A stretch of DNA of 64,000 nucleotides, from assembly GCF_000701665.1 (NCBI RefSeq), contig NZ_JNJN01000001.1, positions 1 to 64,000 on the forward strand. Direction: 5' to 3'. Positions within the stretch are counted from its first letter, which is position 1; every line of letters starts with the position of its first letter. This DNA comes from Agathobaculum desmolans ATCC 43058 (lineage in GTDB: Bacteria; Bacillota; Clostridia; Oscillospirales; Butyricicoccaceae). A model generated the notes under the pieces. The model had not been told where the DNA came from. It saw only the letters and a list, made by a program, of their open reading frames with translations, and did no database searches. Both the position numbers and the translations under genes were made by a program. Positions 40,665 through 49,873 of this stretch are shown here, one piece after another.

Positions 40665-41389
40665 CAAAGCGCCTCCCCCATGACCCGGCTCTGCGCCCGG
40701 CACAGCCGCGCGCAGCCGCGTTTGCCGAGGCCGAGCAGCCGTTTCAGCTCCGTTTCCGTAAACGGACGGCCTTCCCCGGTACCCTGCACCTCGATAAACT
40801 CGCCCTTGGAGGTCATCACCACATTGCAGTCCACGATTGCGCGGCTGTCCTCCGCGTAGTTCAGATCCAGCACCGCTTCCTCCTCAAAAATGCCGACCGA
40901 TACCGCCGCAACCTGCGCCGTCAGCGGCATGGCTGCAATCACGCCCTCGTCGAGCAGCTTTTTGCACGCCAGCCACAGGGCAACAAACCCGCCCGTAATG
41001 GACGCACAGCGCGTGCCGCCGTCCGCCTGGATCACATCGCAGTCAATCGTGATCTGCCGCTCACCGAGCGCGGCACGGTCGACCACGGCGCGCAGGCTGC
41101 GGCCGATCAGCCGCTGGATCTCGCTCGAACGGCCATCCAGCTTGAGGCTCTTGATATCGCGCTTTTTGCGGGTATTGGTTGCACGGGGCAGCATAGCGTA
41201 TTCCGCCGTGACCCAGCCCAGCCCCTTGCCCTCCAGAAAGGGCGGCACCTTTTCCTCCACCGAAGCGGTGCAGATGACCTTGGTATTGCCCATCTCCACC
41301 AGCACCGAGCCTTCGGCGTACATGGTATAATCCGTTGTGATTTTCACCGGGCGCATCGCGCCGGGTGTTCTTCCGTCCGGTCTCTGCAT
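40664..41389 (-). CDS. rph: Ribonuclease PH (241 aa)
   Basis: Trims tRNA 3' ends phosphorolytically. Hallmarks: [57 protein letters not shown] and [12 protein letters not shown]. The ATG directly follows the ftsY stop. Confidence 0.96.
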   Translation of the reverse strand: MQRPDGRTPGAMRPVKITTDYTMYAEGSVLVEMGNTKVICTASVEEKVPPFLEGKGLGWVTAEYAMLPRATNTRKKRDIKSLKLDGRSSEIQRLIGRSLRAVVDRAALGERQITIDCDVIQADGGTRCASITGGFVALWLACKKLLDEGVIAAMPLTAQVAAVSVGIFEEEAVLDLNYAEDSRAIVDCNVVMTSKGEFIEVQGTGEGRPFTETELKRLLGLGKRGCARLCRAQSRVMGEAL

Positions 41390-42316
41390 TTATCCTTCTC
41401 CTTCCTGCGCTTCGGGCAGCAGCGCTTCCAAAAAGGCCGCGCGGTCAAAATCGATCAGATCGTCGATCCCTTCGCCTACGCCGACCAGCTTGACCGGTAC
41501 GCCCAGTCCTGCCGAAATGGCGATCACGATACCGCCCTTGGCGGTGCCGTCCAGCTTGGTCAGCACGATGCCGGTCAGTTGGGCGGCCTTATTGAACTCC
41601 TCCGCCTGATGCACGGCATTCTGCCCGGTGGTCGCGTCCAGCACCAGCAGCGTCTCGCGTGAGGCTTCGGGCAGCTCGCGCGTGATCACCCGGTCGATCT
41701 TAGCCAGCTCGTTCATCAGGTTGGCCTTGTTGTGCAAACGCCCCGCCGTATCCACAATGATGATATCGCTGCCGCGCGCCTTGGCTGCGGAGATCGAATC
41801 AAACACGACCGCCGCCGGATCCGCACCCTCGCCATGGCGCACAATGTCCGCCCCGGCGCGTTTCGCCCAGATCTCGAGCTGGTCGGCCGCCGCCGCGCGG
41901 AATGTATCTGCCGCAGACAGCATGACCTTTTTCCCCTCGCTGACATAGCGGGCGGCCAGCTTGCCGATCGATGTGGTCTTGCCTACGCCGTTGACGCCGA
42001 TTACCAGAATGACCGCCGGCTTGCCCGATACGTCAAGCGGCTGGTTTTCCAGCATATGGTCAGTCAGCACCTCGCGCAGCAGATCACGCAGTTCAGGCGC
42101 GGTGGTAACTTTTTGCAGCTTAGCACGTTTTTCCACCTCCGCCACAATTTTCACTGAGGTTTCTGCGCCCACATCGGAAAGGATGAGCGCCTCCTCCAGC
42201 TCTTCAAGCAGATCCGCGTCGATCTTGACGAACGCCGCGAACACGTTGTCCAGCGAGCGGTTGACCGCATCACTGGTTTTCTGTAAGCCCTGTTTGATTT
42301 TATCAAAAAATCCCAT
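41390..42316 (-). CDS. ftsY: Signal recognition particle receptor FtsY (308 aa)
   Basis: An SRP-type GTPase that docks ribosome-SRP complexes at the membrane. N domain (1-95), then the G domain: GVNGVGKTTSIGKLA (P-loop), DTFRAAAADQL, DTAGRLHNK, TKLDGTAKGG. It lacks the long acidic N-terminal A domain, as is usual in Gram-positives. Confidence 0.96.
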   Translation of the reverse strand: MGFFDKIKQGLQKTSDAVNRSLDNVFAAFVKIDADLLEELEEALILSDVGAETSVKIVAEVEKRAKLQKVTTAPELRDLLREVLTDHMLENQPLDVSGKPAVILVIGVNGVGKTTSIGKLAARYVSEGKKVMLSAADTFRAAAADQLEIWAKRAGADIVRHGEGADPAAVVFDSISAAKARGSDIIIVDTAGRLHNKANLMNELAKIDRVITRELPEASRETLLVLDATTGQNAVHQAEEFNKAAQLTGIVLTKLDGTAKGGIVIAISAGLGVPVKLVGVGEGIDDLIDFDRAAFLEALLPEAQEGEG

Positions 42317-42337
42317 CTATCAAAACTCCTTACGAAT

Positions 42338-42559
42338 TTAACCGATCGCCGCGCAAAACAAAATGATCAGCGACGCCCCTGCGGCAAGCTCGCCCAGCAG
42401 CATCCGCTTCTCGCGCTTATCACGCGCTTCTTCGCTTTCCTCCGCCTGCGGATGCGTATAAAAAATCGCACTCGTCAGCCCGAACACAAAGGTCATCGGC
42501 CATAAAAACCACAAGTTTTTGCCTGCTGCGGCCAGCAGGGCAAAAATATCCCAATACAT
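42338..42559 (-). CDS. Small membrane protein (73 aa)
   Basis: Two hydrophobic segments (about 5-33 and 55-72) separated by a charged loop (ESEEARDKREKRM). It is unrecognised. It is placed between smc and ftsY in the same operon. Start ATG 42559 with AAGGGGGAAC upstream. Confidence 0.65.
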   Translation of the reverse strand: MYWDIFALLAAAGKNLWFLWPMTFVFGLTSAIFYTHPQAEESEEARDKREKRMLLGELAAGASLIILFCAAIG

Positions 42560-42585
42560 ACGGTGTTCCCCCTTTGTTGTCGGAA

Positions 42586-45500
42586 TTACCGGATCGCATT
42601 TCCGAGCTGTTTTTCCGCCTCCGCGAGATTGAGCATCAGCATCTTGGAGACACCCTGCTCCTGCATGGTCACACCGTACAGCATGTCGGCCTCTTCCATC
42701 GTGCCGCGGCGATGCGTGATGACGATGAACTGGGTCGCATCGGTCAGCCGACGGATGTACTGCGCAAACCGCGCCACATTCACGTCGTCCAGCGCGGCTT
42801 CGATCTCATCGAGCACGCAGAACGGTGTAGGCCGCAGCTTGAGGATCGCAAAATACAGTGCGATCGCCACGAACGCCTTTTCACCGCCGGAAAGCAGCGT
42901 CAGCGTTTTGACCGACTTACCCGGCGGGGAAACACGGATATCAATGCCGCAGTTCAAAATATCCGAGGTATCAGCCAGCGACAGCTCCGCATGTCCGCCG
43001 CCGAATATCTCGCGGAAGGTTTCCCCGAAATAGGCGTTCAGTTTGGCAAACTCAGAAGCAAAAATCTCCTTCATGTTCACCGTCAGTTGTTCTATGACCT
43101 TGTACAGTTCATGCTGTGCCTTCTCGAGATCAGCTTTCTGCTCTCCCATAAAGGTATAGCGCTCCATGGCCTGACGGTATTCCTCCACTGCGTCCAGATT
43201 GACGTTGCCGAGCGCCTTCATCTGTCCGCGCAGGCTGCGCGCCTGCTCCTTTGCCTCCGGAATATCATCCACAGGCCGGGCGGCCTCAGCCGCCGGTGTG
43301 GGGGTCAGCTCATAGCTTTCCCACATTTTATCCAAAATCTGCGTTTCTTCGTTTTTCAGCTGCCCGGCACGGTTCTCCAAACGTGCTGTCTCCCGCTCGA
43401 GATGCAGGATCTCCTCATTCCGGCTCTGCGCGTCACGATCGACCCGGGTGCGATCGCCCTCGATCCGTTCACGCAGGGTTAACTGCGCTTGGATCTGCCC
43501 GCTGATCTGCTCTGCCGCCGCACCGGACTGCACATGCAGCGCCTGCGTCTGCACCAGCTCTTCTTCCAGCCGTCGGATCTCCGCTTCATATTCCGCAGCG
43601 GCTTCATCCGCGCCGGTCACCCCTGCATCCAGCTCTTCCTTCAGCCGTTCCAGATCTGCCAACGCGCGCTGCTCGCTCGCCGCTTCCGAACGGTTTTCCG
43701 CCAATTCGGTCTGCAGGGCCGCCCGCTGCGCGGCACGTCCGGCCGCTTCTTCTTCCAGTGCATCAAGCGCTGCACGCGCCTGTGCCTGACGCTGTTCCGC
43801 CTGTCCGCAGGCCTCACGCGCCGCCGTTTCCCGCTCGCCGCAGCGGCGGATGGTCTGCTCATACTGTTCCCGGGCGGCGGACAGGTTTTCCCGTTCGAGC
43901 GCCAGCCCGTCATGCTGCTGCCGCACACTTTCCACCAGTGCTGCATGCTGCTGCACAGCGGCGCGCAGACCGGCTTCCTCCTGTGCGGCGCGGCTGCGTT
44001 CGGCTTCGATCGCCTTGAGATCATAATCCAGCGCAGCCAGTTCTTCTTTTGCCGTGCGCCAGCGTGCGTCCGTCTGCTCCGCCTGTGACTCCAACATACG
44101 CACCTGCTCCTGCGCGGCACGCAGCTTTGCCGCCCGCGCCAGTGCGCCCGTCCCGCGGGATGCCGAACCGCCCGTCATCGCGCCGCCGGCCTGTATGATC
44201 TGGCCGTCCAGTGTCACGATACGGAAGCGGTGTCCATACGCCTTGGCAAGCGCCAGTGCAGTATCCATATTCTCCGAAACGACCGTGCGTGCCAGCAGAT
44301 TCTGCACGATTGCCGCATAGCGCTTGTCAAACCGCACCAGCCTGTCAGCCGTGCCAAAGCAGCCCGGCTGCTCCTCCAGCCCGGTTTCCCGCAGGGTATT
44401 CGGACGGATGGTATCGGCCGGCAAAAAGGTCGCGCGTCCGCCGTCCGTCCGCCGCAGGTATTCGATGCAGCGCTTACCGTCTGCTGCGGTATCCACCACA
44501 ACAGAAGAAGCGGACGCACCCAGTGCAGTGTCGATCGCGGTCACAAAACGATCCTCAGTCGTCAGCAGAGAGGACACCGGCCCGTGCACCCCGTGCATCG
44601 CGCCCCGTTCCGCCTGCTGCATGACCGCCTTGACTGAACGGGAAAAGCCCTCATACTCCCGCTGCATATCGGACAGCATTTTTACCCTGCCCTGCGCGTT
44701 GGTCAGCGCAGCAGCGGTTTTCTGCTGCTCCTCCCGCAGGGCATCCACCTTGCGCCGGCGGCTCTCCGCCTTGAGCGCCACACCCTGCATTTTATTCTCC
44801 GCTCCCGCAAGGATGTCCAGACAGGCGTGCAGCTGCGTTTCCATCTGTTCCTGCGCCTGCTGCTCCGCTTCCAGCCGCCCGGCCGCGGCCTGTATATCCG
44901 CTGCGATCGTCGTGCGCCGGCTGTCCATCCCGGCCAGTCCGGTTTCTGCTGCGGTGCGGTCAAGCGCCAGCGTATGCAGCGTATTGCGGCAGGCCTCGTG
45001 TGCCTGCGCCGCCGCCTGCACCGCCTGCACCGCCTGCTGCTGCACCGATGCCTGCGATGCATCCGCCTGCTCCAACGCGGCCAAACGGTCGGTCAGCCCC
45101 TGCTGCGCTGCATCCAGCAGCCCGATCCGCGTGCGCCGCTCCGCAAGCTGTCCATCCAGATTGCGCACCTGTTCGGCTCGCTGGCTGCTTTCGCGCCGGG
45201 CACGGTCGATATTTTCCTGATAATTGTGAATGTTGGCTTTGAGCACCGCGGCACGGCCGGACTGATCCGCAGCGCGCTGTTCGGTCTCCCGCAGCTGCTG
45301 CCGCAGGCTGTCCGCCGCGCGGTCGATCGTCCGTATCTCACCGGCAAGCTGTTCGGAGCGGGCATACAGCCCCTCCTGTGCTTGTTTTGCCGCTGCAAGC
45401 TGTTCCGCACAGATGGCGCGGTCGCTTTCCAACTTTTCGGTATCCGCCTTAATACGCTCCAGCGACAGCAGCCAAAGTGATATCTCCAGTACGCGCAGCT

Positions 45501-46161
45501 CGTCGCGCAGCAGCAGGTACTGCCTTGCCTTTTCAGCCTGCTTGCTCAACGGATCGATCTGCCGCTCCAGCTCATCATACAGGTCGTGAATGCGGGTCAG
45601 ATTATCCTCGGTAGCGGCAAGCTTGCGCTCTGCCTCCTCCTTGCGGTACCGGAACTTCGTAATACCGGCAGCTTCCTCAAAAATTTCCCGGCGATCTTCG
45701 CTTTTCAGGGAGAGGATCTCATCGATCCGCCCCTGCCCGATAATGGAATAGCCGTCGCGTCCCAAACCGGTATCCATAAACAGCTCGTGGATATCCCGCA
45801 GGCGACAGTGCTTTTTATTCAGGAAATACTCGCTCTCGCCCGAGCGGTAATAGCGGCGGGTCACCATAAGCTCGGTATATTCCGACCGGAACACGCCCGC
45901 TGCATTATCCAGAATCAGCGATACCTCCGCAAAGCCGACCGGGCCGCGCTTTGCTGTACCGCCGAAGATGACATCCTCCATCTTCGCACCGCGCAGCGAG
46001 CGCGAGGACTGCTCTCCCAGCACCCAGCGGATAGCATCCGATATATTGGATTTTCCCGATCCATTCGGCCCGACGATCGCGGTCATGCCGCCGAGAAATT
46101 TGATCTCTGTTCTGTCGGGAAAGGATTTGAAGCCTTGTAAGAGCAGGCTCTTGAGAACCAT
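42586..46161 (-). CDS. smc: Chromosome segregation ATPase SMC (1191 aa)
   Basis: The core of bacterial condensin. N-terminal Walker A GPNGSGKSN (about residue 32-40), QGRIDEIL, coiled coil, hinge (about 510-640, with GGAMTGGSASRGTGAL near its end), second coiled coil, C-terminal signature LLSGGEKAFVAIALYF and Walker B FCVLDEIEAALDD. The start MVLKSLLLQGFKSF at 46161 follows GAGGTG; the frame continues upstream but promoter 46190-46218 excludes that. Confidence 0.96.
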   Translation of the reverse strand: MVLKSLLLQGFKSFPDRTEIKFLGGMTAIVGPNGSGKSNISDAIRWVLGEQSSRSLRGAKMEDVIFGGTAKRGPVGFAEVSLILDNAAGVFRSEYTELMVTRRYYRSGESEYFLNKKHCRLRDIHELFMDTGLGRDGYSIIGQGRIDEILSLKSEDRREIFEEAAGITKFRYRKEEAERKLAATEDNLTRIHDLYDELERQIDPLSKQAEKARQYLLLRDELRVLEISLWLLSLERIKADTEKLESDRAICAEQLAAAKQAQEGLYARSEQLAGEIRTIDRAADSLRQQLRETEQRAADQSGRAAVLKANIHNYQENIDRARRESSQRAEQVRNLDGQLAERRTRIGLLDAAQQGLTDRLAALEQADASQASVQQQAVQAVQAAAQAHEACRNTLHTLALDRTAAETGLAGMDSRRTTIAADIQAAAGRLEAEQQAQEQMETQLHACLDILAGAENKMQGVALKAESRRRKVDALREEQQKTAAALTNAQGRVKMLSDMQREYEGFSRSVKAVMQQAERGAMHGVHGPVSSLLTTEDRFVTAIDTALGASASSVVVDTAADGKRCIEYLRRTDGGRATFLPADTIRPNTLRETGLEEQPGCFGTADRLVRFDKRYAAIVQNLLARTVVSENMDTALALAKAYGHRFRIVTLDGQIIQAGGAMTGGSASRGTGALARAAKLRAAQEQVRMLESQAEQTDARWRTAKEELAALDYDLKAIEAERSRAAQEEAGLRAAVQQHAALVESVRQQHDGLALERENLSAAREQYEQTIRRCGERETAAREACGQAEQRQAQARAALDALEEEAAGRAAQRAALQTELAENRSEAASEQRALADLERLKEELDAGVTGADEAAAEYEAEIRRLEEELVQTQALHVQSGAAAEQISGQIQAQLTLRERIEGDRTRVDRDAQSRNEEILHLERETARLENRAGQLKNEETQILDKMWESYELTPTPAAEAARPVDDIPEAKEQARSLRGQMKALGNVNLDAVEEYRQAMERYTFMGEQKADLEKAQHELYKVIEQLTVNMKEIFASEFAKLNAYFGETFREIFGGGHAELSLADTSDILNCGIDIRVSPPGKSVKTLTLLSGGEKAFVAIALYFAILKLRPTPFCVLDEIEAALDDVNVARFAQYIRRLTDATQFIVITHRRGTMEEADMLYGVTMQEQGVSKMLMLNLAEAEKQLGNAIR

Positions 46162-46189
46162 GTAACACCTCGTAAATATATATGGTATC

Positions 46190-46218
46190 ATTCTACCACC
46201 GTACGGCCTGTTTTTCAA
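46190..46218 (-). promoter_or_regulatory. smc promoter
   Basis: Minus strand: TTGAAA (46213-46218), 17 nt, TAGAAT (46190-46195), 28 nt before the smc start. Confidence 0.7.
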
Positions 46219-46315
46219 TGCACAGCGGGATAATTTACAGCTTATCTACAAATCACCGCCCTTGTGTGCTATGCTAAAAGCAGCAATATCTTACAAGAGG
46301 AAGGACGTGCGCGCA

Positions 46316-46735
46316 ATGAAGCACAGAGAACAGCTGATCCGGCACTGGTTTGCCATGTGGCTGACCGGCTCTTCGCATGGTATAGAAGACATCTTCGCCG
46401 AGGACTGCATCTATACGGAAAGCTGGGGGCCGGAATACCACGGTATCACTCAAATACAGCACTGGTTTACCGAATGGAATACGCGCGGATGCGTACTGCA
46501 GTGGGACATCCAGCGCTTTTTTCACAGCGATGAGCATACCATTGTGCAGTGGTATTTCAAAAACCAAATGCACAACGGCAACACCGAGGCCTTTGACGGT
46601 CTCTCCCTCATCCGTTGGACGGCGGACGACAAAATCGCCTCGCTCAAGGAATTCGGATGCAATACGAACACCTATGACCCCTACGCGGACGGTCCCACCC
46701 CCCGCTTCCGTCCGCAGGACCATCTCTGGTTTTGA
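46316..46735 (+). CDS. SnoaL-like/NTF2-fold protein (139 aa)
   Basis: Resembles the SnoaL-like polyketide-cyclase/NTF2 superfamily: IRHWFAMWLTGSSHGIEDIF at the start, then YHGITQIQHWF, VQWYFKNQMHNGN and SLIRWTADDKIASLKEFGCN, the usual curved sheet. No known substrate. The ATG at 46316 with AGGAAGGA upstream is preferred to earlier codons. It is the only plus-strand gene in the right half of the window. Confidence 0.8.
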   Translation: MKHREQLIRHWFAMWLTGSSHGIEDIFAEDCIYTESWGPEYHGITQIQHWFTEWNTRGCVLQWDIQRFFHSDEHTIVQWYFKNQMHNGNTEAFDGLSLIRWTADDKIASLKEFGCNTNTYDPYADGPTPRFRPQDHLWF

Positions 46736-46747
46736 TCCTTACGCAAA

Positions 46748-46793
46748 AAGCGATCCCGGTGCCAAGGGCGGCTGCCCTGCACCGGGATCGCTT
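46748..46793. terminator. Convergent terminator between the SnoaL-like gene and rnc
   Basis: Perfect 15-bp arms (AAGCGATCCCGGTGC / GCACCGGGATCGCTT) plus an inner GGGC/GCCC stem. It lies between two convergent genes. Confidence 0.85.
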
Positions 46794-46798
46794 ATCTG

Positions 46799-47470
46799 TC
46801 AGCCCTCGCCCATCAGCTCGAGCGCTTTTTTGGCCGCCATCTGTTCGGCTTCCTTTTTACTGCGCCCCGTGCCCAACGCGAACACATTGGAATTGAGCAG
46901 CAGCTCCATCGTAAACCGTTTATCGTGATCCGGTCCGGACTGCCCCGCCAAACGGTATTGCAGCGTTTCCTGCTTGTTCTTCTGCACGATTTCCTGCAGC
47001 ATCGTCTTGTAATCCTTAAATGCGCCGCCGGCGATTGCAGCCTCCACCTTATACGGAATAAATCGCAGCACGAACGCACGCGCCGGCTCAATACCGCCAT
47101 CCATAAAAATCGCGCCGAGCAGCGCCTCGGTCGCATCTGCCAGAATGGACGGACGCTCCCGTCCGCCGCCCAATTCCTCGCCGTGACCCAAACGGATCTC
47201 CTGCGGAATGCCGAGTTCCCTCGCGATCTCGCACAGCGCGCCCTCGCACACGACTGCCGCGCGCAGCTTGGTCAGCTCGCCCTCCGGCAGATCGGGATAG
47301 TGCGTGAACAGATAATCCGCTGTGACAAAGCCGAGCACGGAATCGCCAAGGAACTCCAGCCGTTCGTTGTGGTGCAGATGATTGCCGCGATGTTCGTTGG
47401 CGTAGGACGAATGGGTCATCGCCGTTTGATACAGCGTTTTGTTTTGAAATTGATAATCGATATGCAGCAT
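46799..47470 (-). CDS. rnc: Ribonuclease III (223 aa)
   Basis: Cuts double-stranded RNA in rRNA processing. The endonuclease signature NERLEFLGDSVLGF, acidic DATEALLGAIFMDGG and a C-terminal dsRNA-binding domain (about 150-222) are all present. The ATG at 47470 (MLHIDYQF) is 11 nt after GGGAGG; a GTG four codons upstream overlaps that site. Confidence 0.95.
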   Translation of the reverse strand: MLHIDYQFQNKTLYQTAMTHSSYANEHRGNHLHHNERLEFLGDSVLGFVTADYLFTHYPDLPEGELTKLRAAVVCEGALCEIARELGIPQEIRLGHGEELGGGRERPSILADATEALLGAIFMDGGIEPARAFVLRFIPYKVEAAIAGGAFKDYKTMLQEIVQKNKQETLQYRLAGQSGPDHDKRFTMELLLNSNVFALGTGRSKKEAEQMAAKKALELMGEG

Positions 47471-47541
47471 ATATACCTTCACCTCCCGCTGTTTGGAACT
47501 GCGGCCGCAGCGCTGCTGTGACCGCAGTTGTTTTCATCCGG

Positions 47542-48567
47542 TTATCCTTCGGATTCGGATACCGTCATGTACGCTATGTTTTCCCGCACCGCATCGATCA
47601 TACCCGACTTGGTATAGGCGATCGCCTGCCGCACCGCGTTCATCACAGCGATCTCGCCGGAGGAGCCATGCGCCTTGATGACCGGCTTGGCGATCCCAAG
47701 GAAGGGCGCACCGCCCACCCGGTCCTGATCGAACAGGCCGCGGAATTCATCCATGCCCTTTTTGCAGGCCAGATATCCCATCTTGGTAGCTAAATTGCGC
47801 GTAAATACGCCCTTGATCTGCCCGGCCATGAATTTGGCGACCCCTTCAATGGTTTTCAGCATCACATTGCCCGAATATCCGTCGCACACGGCAATATCAC
47901 ATGCGCCGAGCGGCACCATGCTGCCTTCCACATTGCCGACAAAGTTGAGGCGGCCTGCATCACCCGCTTTCTTGAGCAGGGCATAGGCCTCCCGGCGCAG
48001 CGGATCACCCTTGGTATCCTCCGTGCCGTTGTTGACCAGACCAACACGCGGATTATGCACCCCGCTGATCTTTTCCGCATACAGCGAACCCAAAAACGCA
48101 AATTGCAGCAGCATCTCCGCCGTGCACTCGGTGTTCGCACCCGCGTCGCACAGCATGACCTGACCGCCGGCACAGGGCATCACCGGGGCGAGCGCACCGC
48201 GGCGGATGCCCTTGATGCGCCCGCCGAACAGGGTCGCGCCGGTAAGCAGCGCCCCTGTGTTGCCCGCAGAAACCAACGCATCCCCCTCGCCGCTTTTCAG
48301 CAGCTTGAACGCCACCGCCATGGAAGAATCCGGTTTGCGGCGCAGCACGGTTGCCGGATCATCATGCATATCCACCAGATCGGACGCCGGCACGATATGC
48401 AGGCCGGGCTGTTCCGCCATCCCCTTGGCCTTGAGGATCTCCGCAATCGGCTCCGGACGGCCAACCAGCACAACCTCCTCGCCGAACTCCTTTGCCGCCA
48501 GCGCACCGCCCCAAACGGCGGACTCTGGCGCATGATCGCCGCCCATGGCGTCCACAATGATCCTCAT
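47542..48567 (-). CDS. plsX: Phosphate acyltransferase PlsX (341 aa)
   Basis: Makes acyl-phosphate from acyl-ACP for phospholipid synthesis. Begins MRIIVDAMGGDHAPESAVWG and has SAGNTGALLTG, LCDAGANTEC and AVCDGYSGNV. The acpP gene that often follows is absent here; rnc follows directly. One base separates it from trmFO. Confidence 0.95.
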   Translation of the reverse strand: MRIIVDAMGGDHAPESAVWGGALAAKEFGEEVVLVGRPEPIAEILKAKGMAEQPGLHIVPASDLVDMHDDPATVLRRKPDSSMAVAFKLLKSGEGDALVSAGNTGALLTGATLFGGRIKGIRRGALAPVMPCAGGQVMLCDAGANTECTAEMLLQFAFLGSLYAEKISGVHNPRVGLVNNGTEDTKGDPLRREAYALLKKAGDAGRLNFVGNVEGSMVPLGACDIAVCDGYSGNVMLKTIEGVAKFMAGQIKGVFTRNLATKMGYLACKKGMDEFRGLFDQDRVGGAPFLGIAKPVIKAHGSSGEIAVMNAVRQAIAYTKSGMIDAVRENIAYMTVSESEG

Positions 48568-48568
48568 G

Positions 48569-49873
48569 TCAAAGCTCCCCTTTCAAACTGCCGATCGCTT
48601 CAAGCGCCCGCTCGGAAATTTTTGTATTCTTCTCCCGCTTTCCCTTAATTTTATACCCAAGCGGATCGAGAATGCCGAAATTGATGTTCATCGGCTGAAA
48701 TTTAACAACGGTATGGTCAGAAATATAACAGGCCAGCGCACCCGTCGCCGTCCGGCGGTCGAGTGCGGGGAAGGAGCGTCCCAAAACCTCCAGCGCGGTC
48801 GCCGCACCTGCAACCCAGCCCGATGCGGTGGATTCCACATACCCTTCCACACCGGTCATCTGCCCGGCAAATCGGATACGCGGATCGGCCTTCAAGGCAT
48901 AGGTTGCATCCAGCAGGCGCGGGGCATCCAAAAATGTATTGCGGTGCATCACACCGTAGCGTACAAACTCGGCATGGCGCAGCGCCGGGATCATGGAAAA
49001 CACCCGCTTCTGCTCCCCCCATTTCAGGTGGGTCTGGCAGCCGACCAGATTATACAGCGTGCCCTGCGCATTGTCCCGCCGCAGCTGGAGCACCGCATAC
49101 GGATCCTTCCCTGTTTTTGGGTCGGGCAGGCCGACCGGCTTCAAAATGCCGTAGCGCATGGTATCATACCCCCGCCGGGCGTTGACCTCGATCGGCATGC
49201 AGCCCTCAAACACCTTGGAATCCTCAAACCCATGCACCGGCGCTTCCTCCGCCGTGGTCAGTGCGTTCCAGAAAGCGTCATACTCCTCCCGGGTGAACGG
49301 GCAGTTGATATAATCTGCCGTTCCCTTGCCGTAGCGGGAGGCGATATAAGCGGAATCCATATCAATGCTTTCCGCCGCAACGATCGGCGCAGCCGCATCA
49401 TAAAAATGCAGGAAATCCCCGCCCACCTTACGGTGGATCGCCTCAAACAGCGCGTCCGAGGTCAGCGGCCCGGACGCGACCACAACCCGCCCCGCCGGGA
49501 TCTCGGTCACCTCGCCGTACACGATCTCGATCAGCGGATGCGCTTTGATTTTCTCCGTTACCGCACGGGCAAATGCTTCCCGATCGACCGCCAGCGCGCC
49601 GCCGGCCTCCACGCGGTTGGCATCCGCGCAGGCAATGATCAGGCTGTCCAGACGGCGCAGCTCTTCCTTGAGCAGTCCCGCTGCATTGGACAGTTCATCC
49701 GAACGCAGGGAGTTGGAACACACCAGCTCGGCAAAATCATCCGAATGATGCGCCGGGCTGTGCTGCGCGGGCTTCATCTCATGCAGCCGCACGGGCACGC
49801 CGCGCTGTGCCAGCTGCCACGCAGCCTCACAGCCGGCCAGCCCCGCGCCGACCACGGTTACTGTATCAAGCAT
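48569..49873 (-). CDS. trmFO: tRNA (uracil-5-)-methyltransferase TrmFO (434 aa)
   Basis: Folate/FAD-dependent enzyme making m5U54 in tRNA. The FAD-binding motif VTVVGAGLAGCEAAW is at the N-terminus; VCSNSLRSDELSNAAGLLKE and QTHLKWGEQKRVF are family hallmarks. The ATG at 49873 has GGGAGG 6 nt upstream and overlaps the topA stop by 8 nt. Confidence 0.95.
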   Translation of the reverse strand: MLDTVTVVGAGLAGCEAAWQLAQRGVPVRLHEMKPAQHSPAHHSDDFAELVCSNSLRSDELSNAAGLLKEELRRLDSLIIACADANRVEAGGALAVDREAFARAVTEKIKAHPLIEIVYGEVTEIPAGRVVVASGPLTSDALFEAIHRKVGGDFLHFYDAAAPIVAAESIDMDSAYIASRYGKGTADYINCPFTREEYDAFWNALTTAEEAPVHGFEDSKVFEGCMPIEVNARRGYDTMRYGILKPVGLPDPKTGKDPYAVLQLRRDNAQGTLYNLVGCQTHLKWGEQKRVFSMIPALRHAEFVRYGVMHRNTFLDAPRLLDATYALKADPRIRFAGQMTGVEGYVESTASGWVAGAATALEVLGRSFPALDRRTATGALACYISDHTVVKFQPMNINFGILDPLGYKIKGKREKNTKISERALEAIGSLKGEL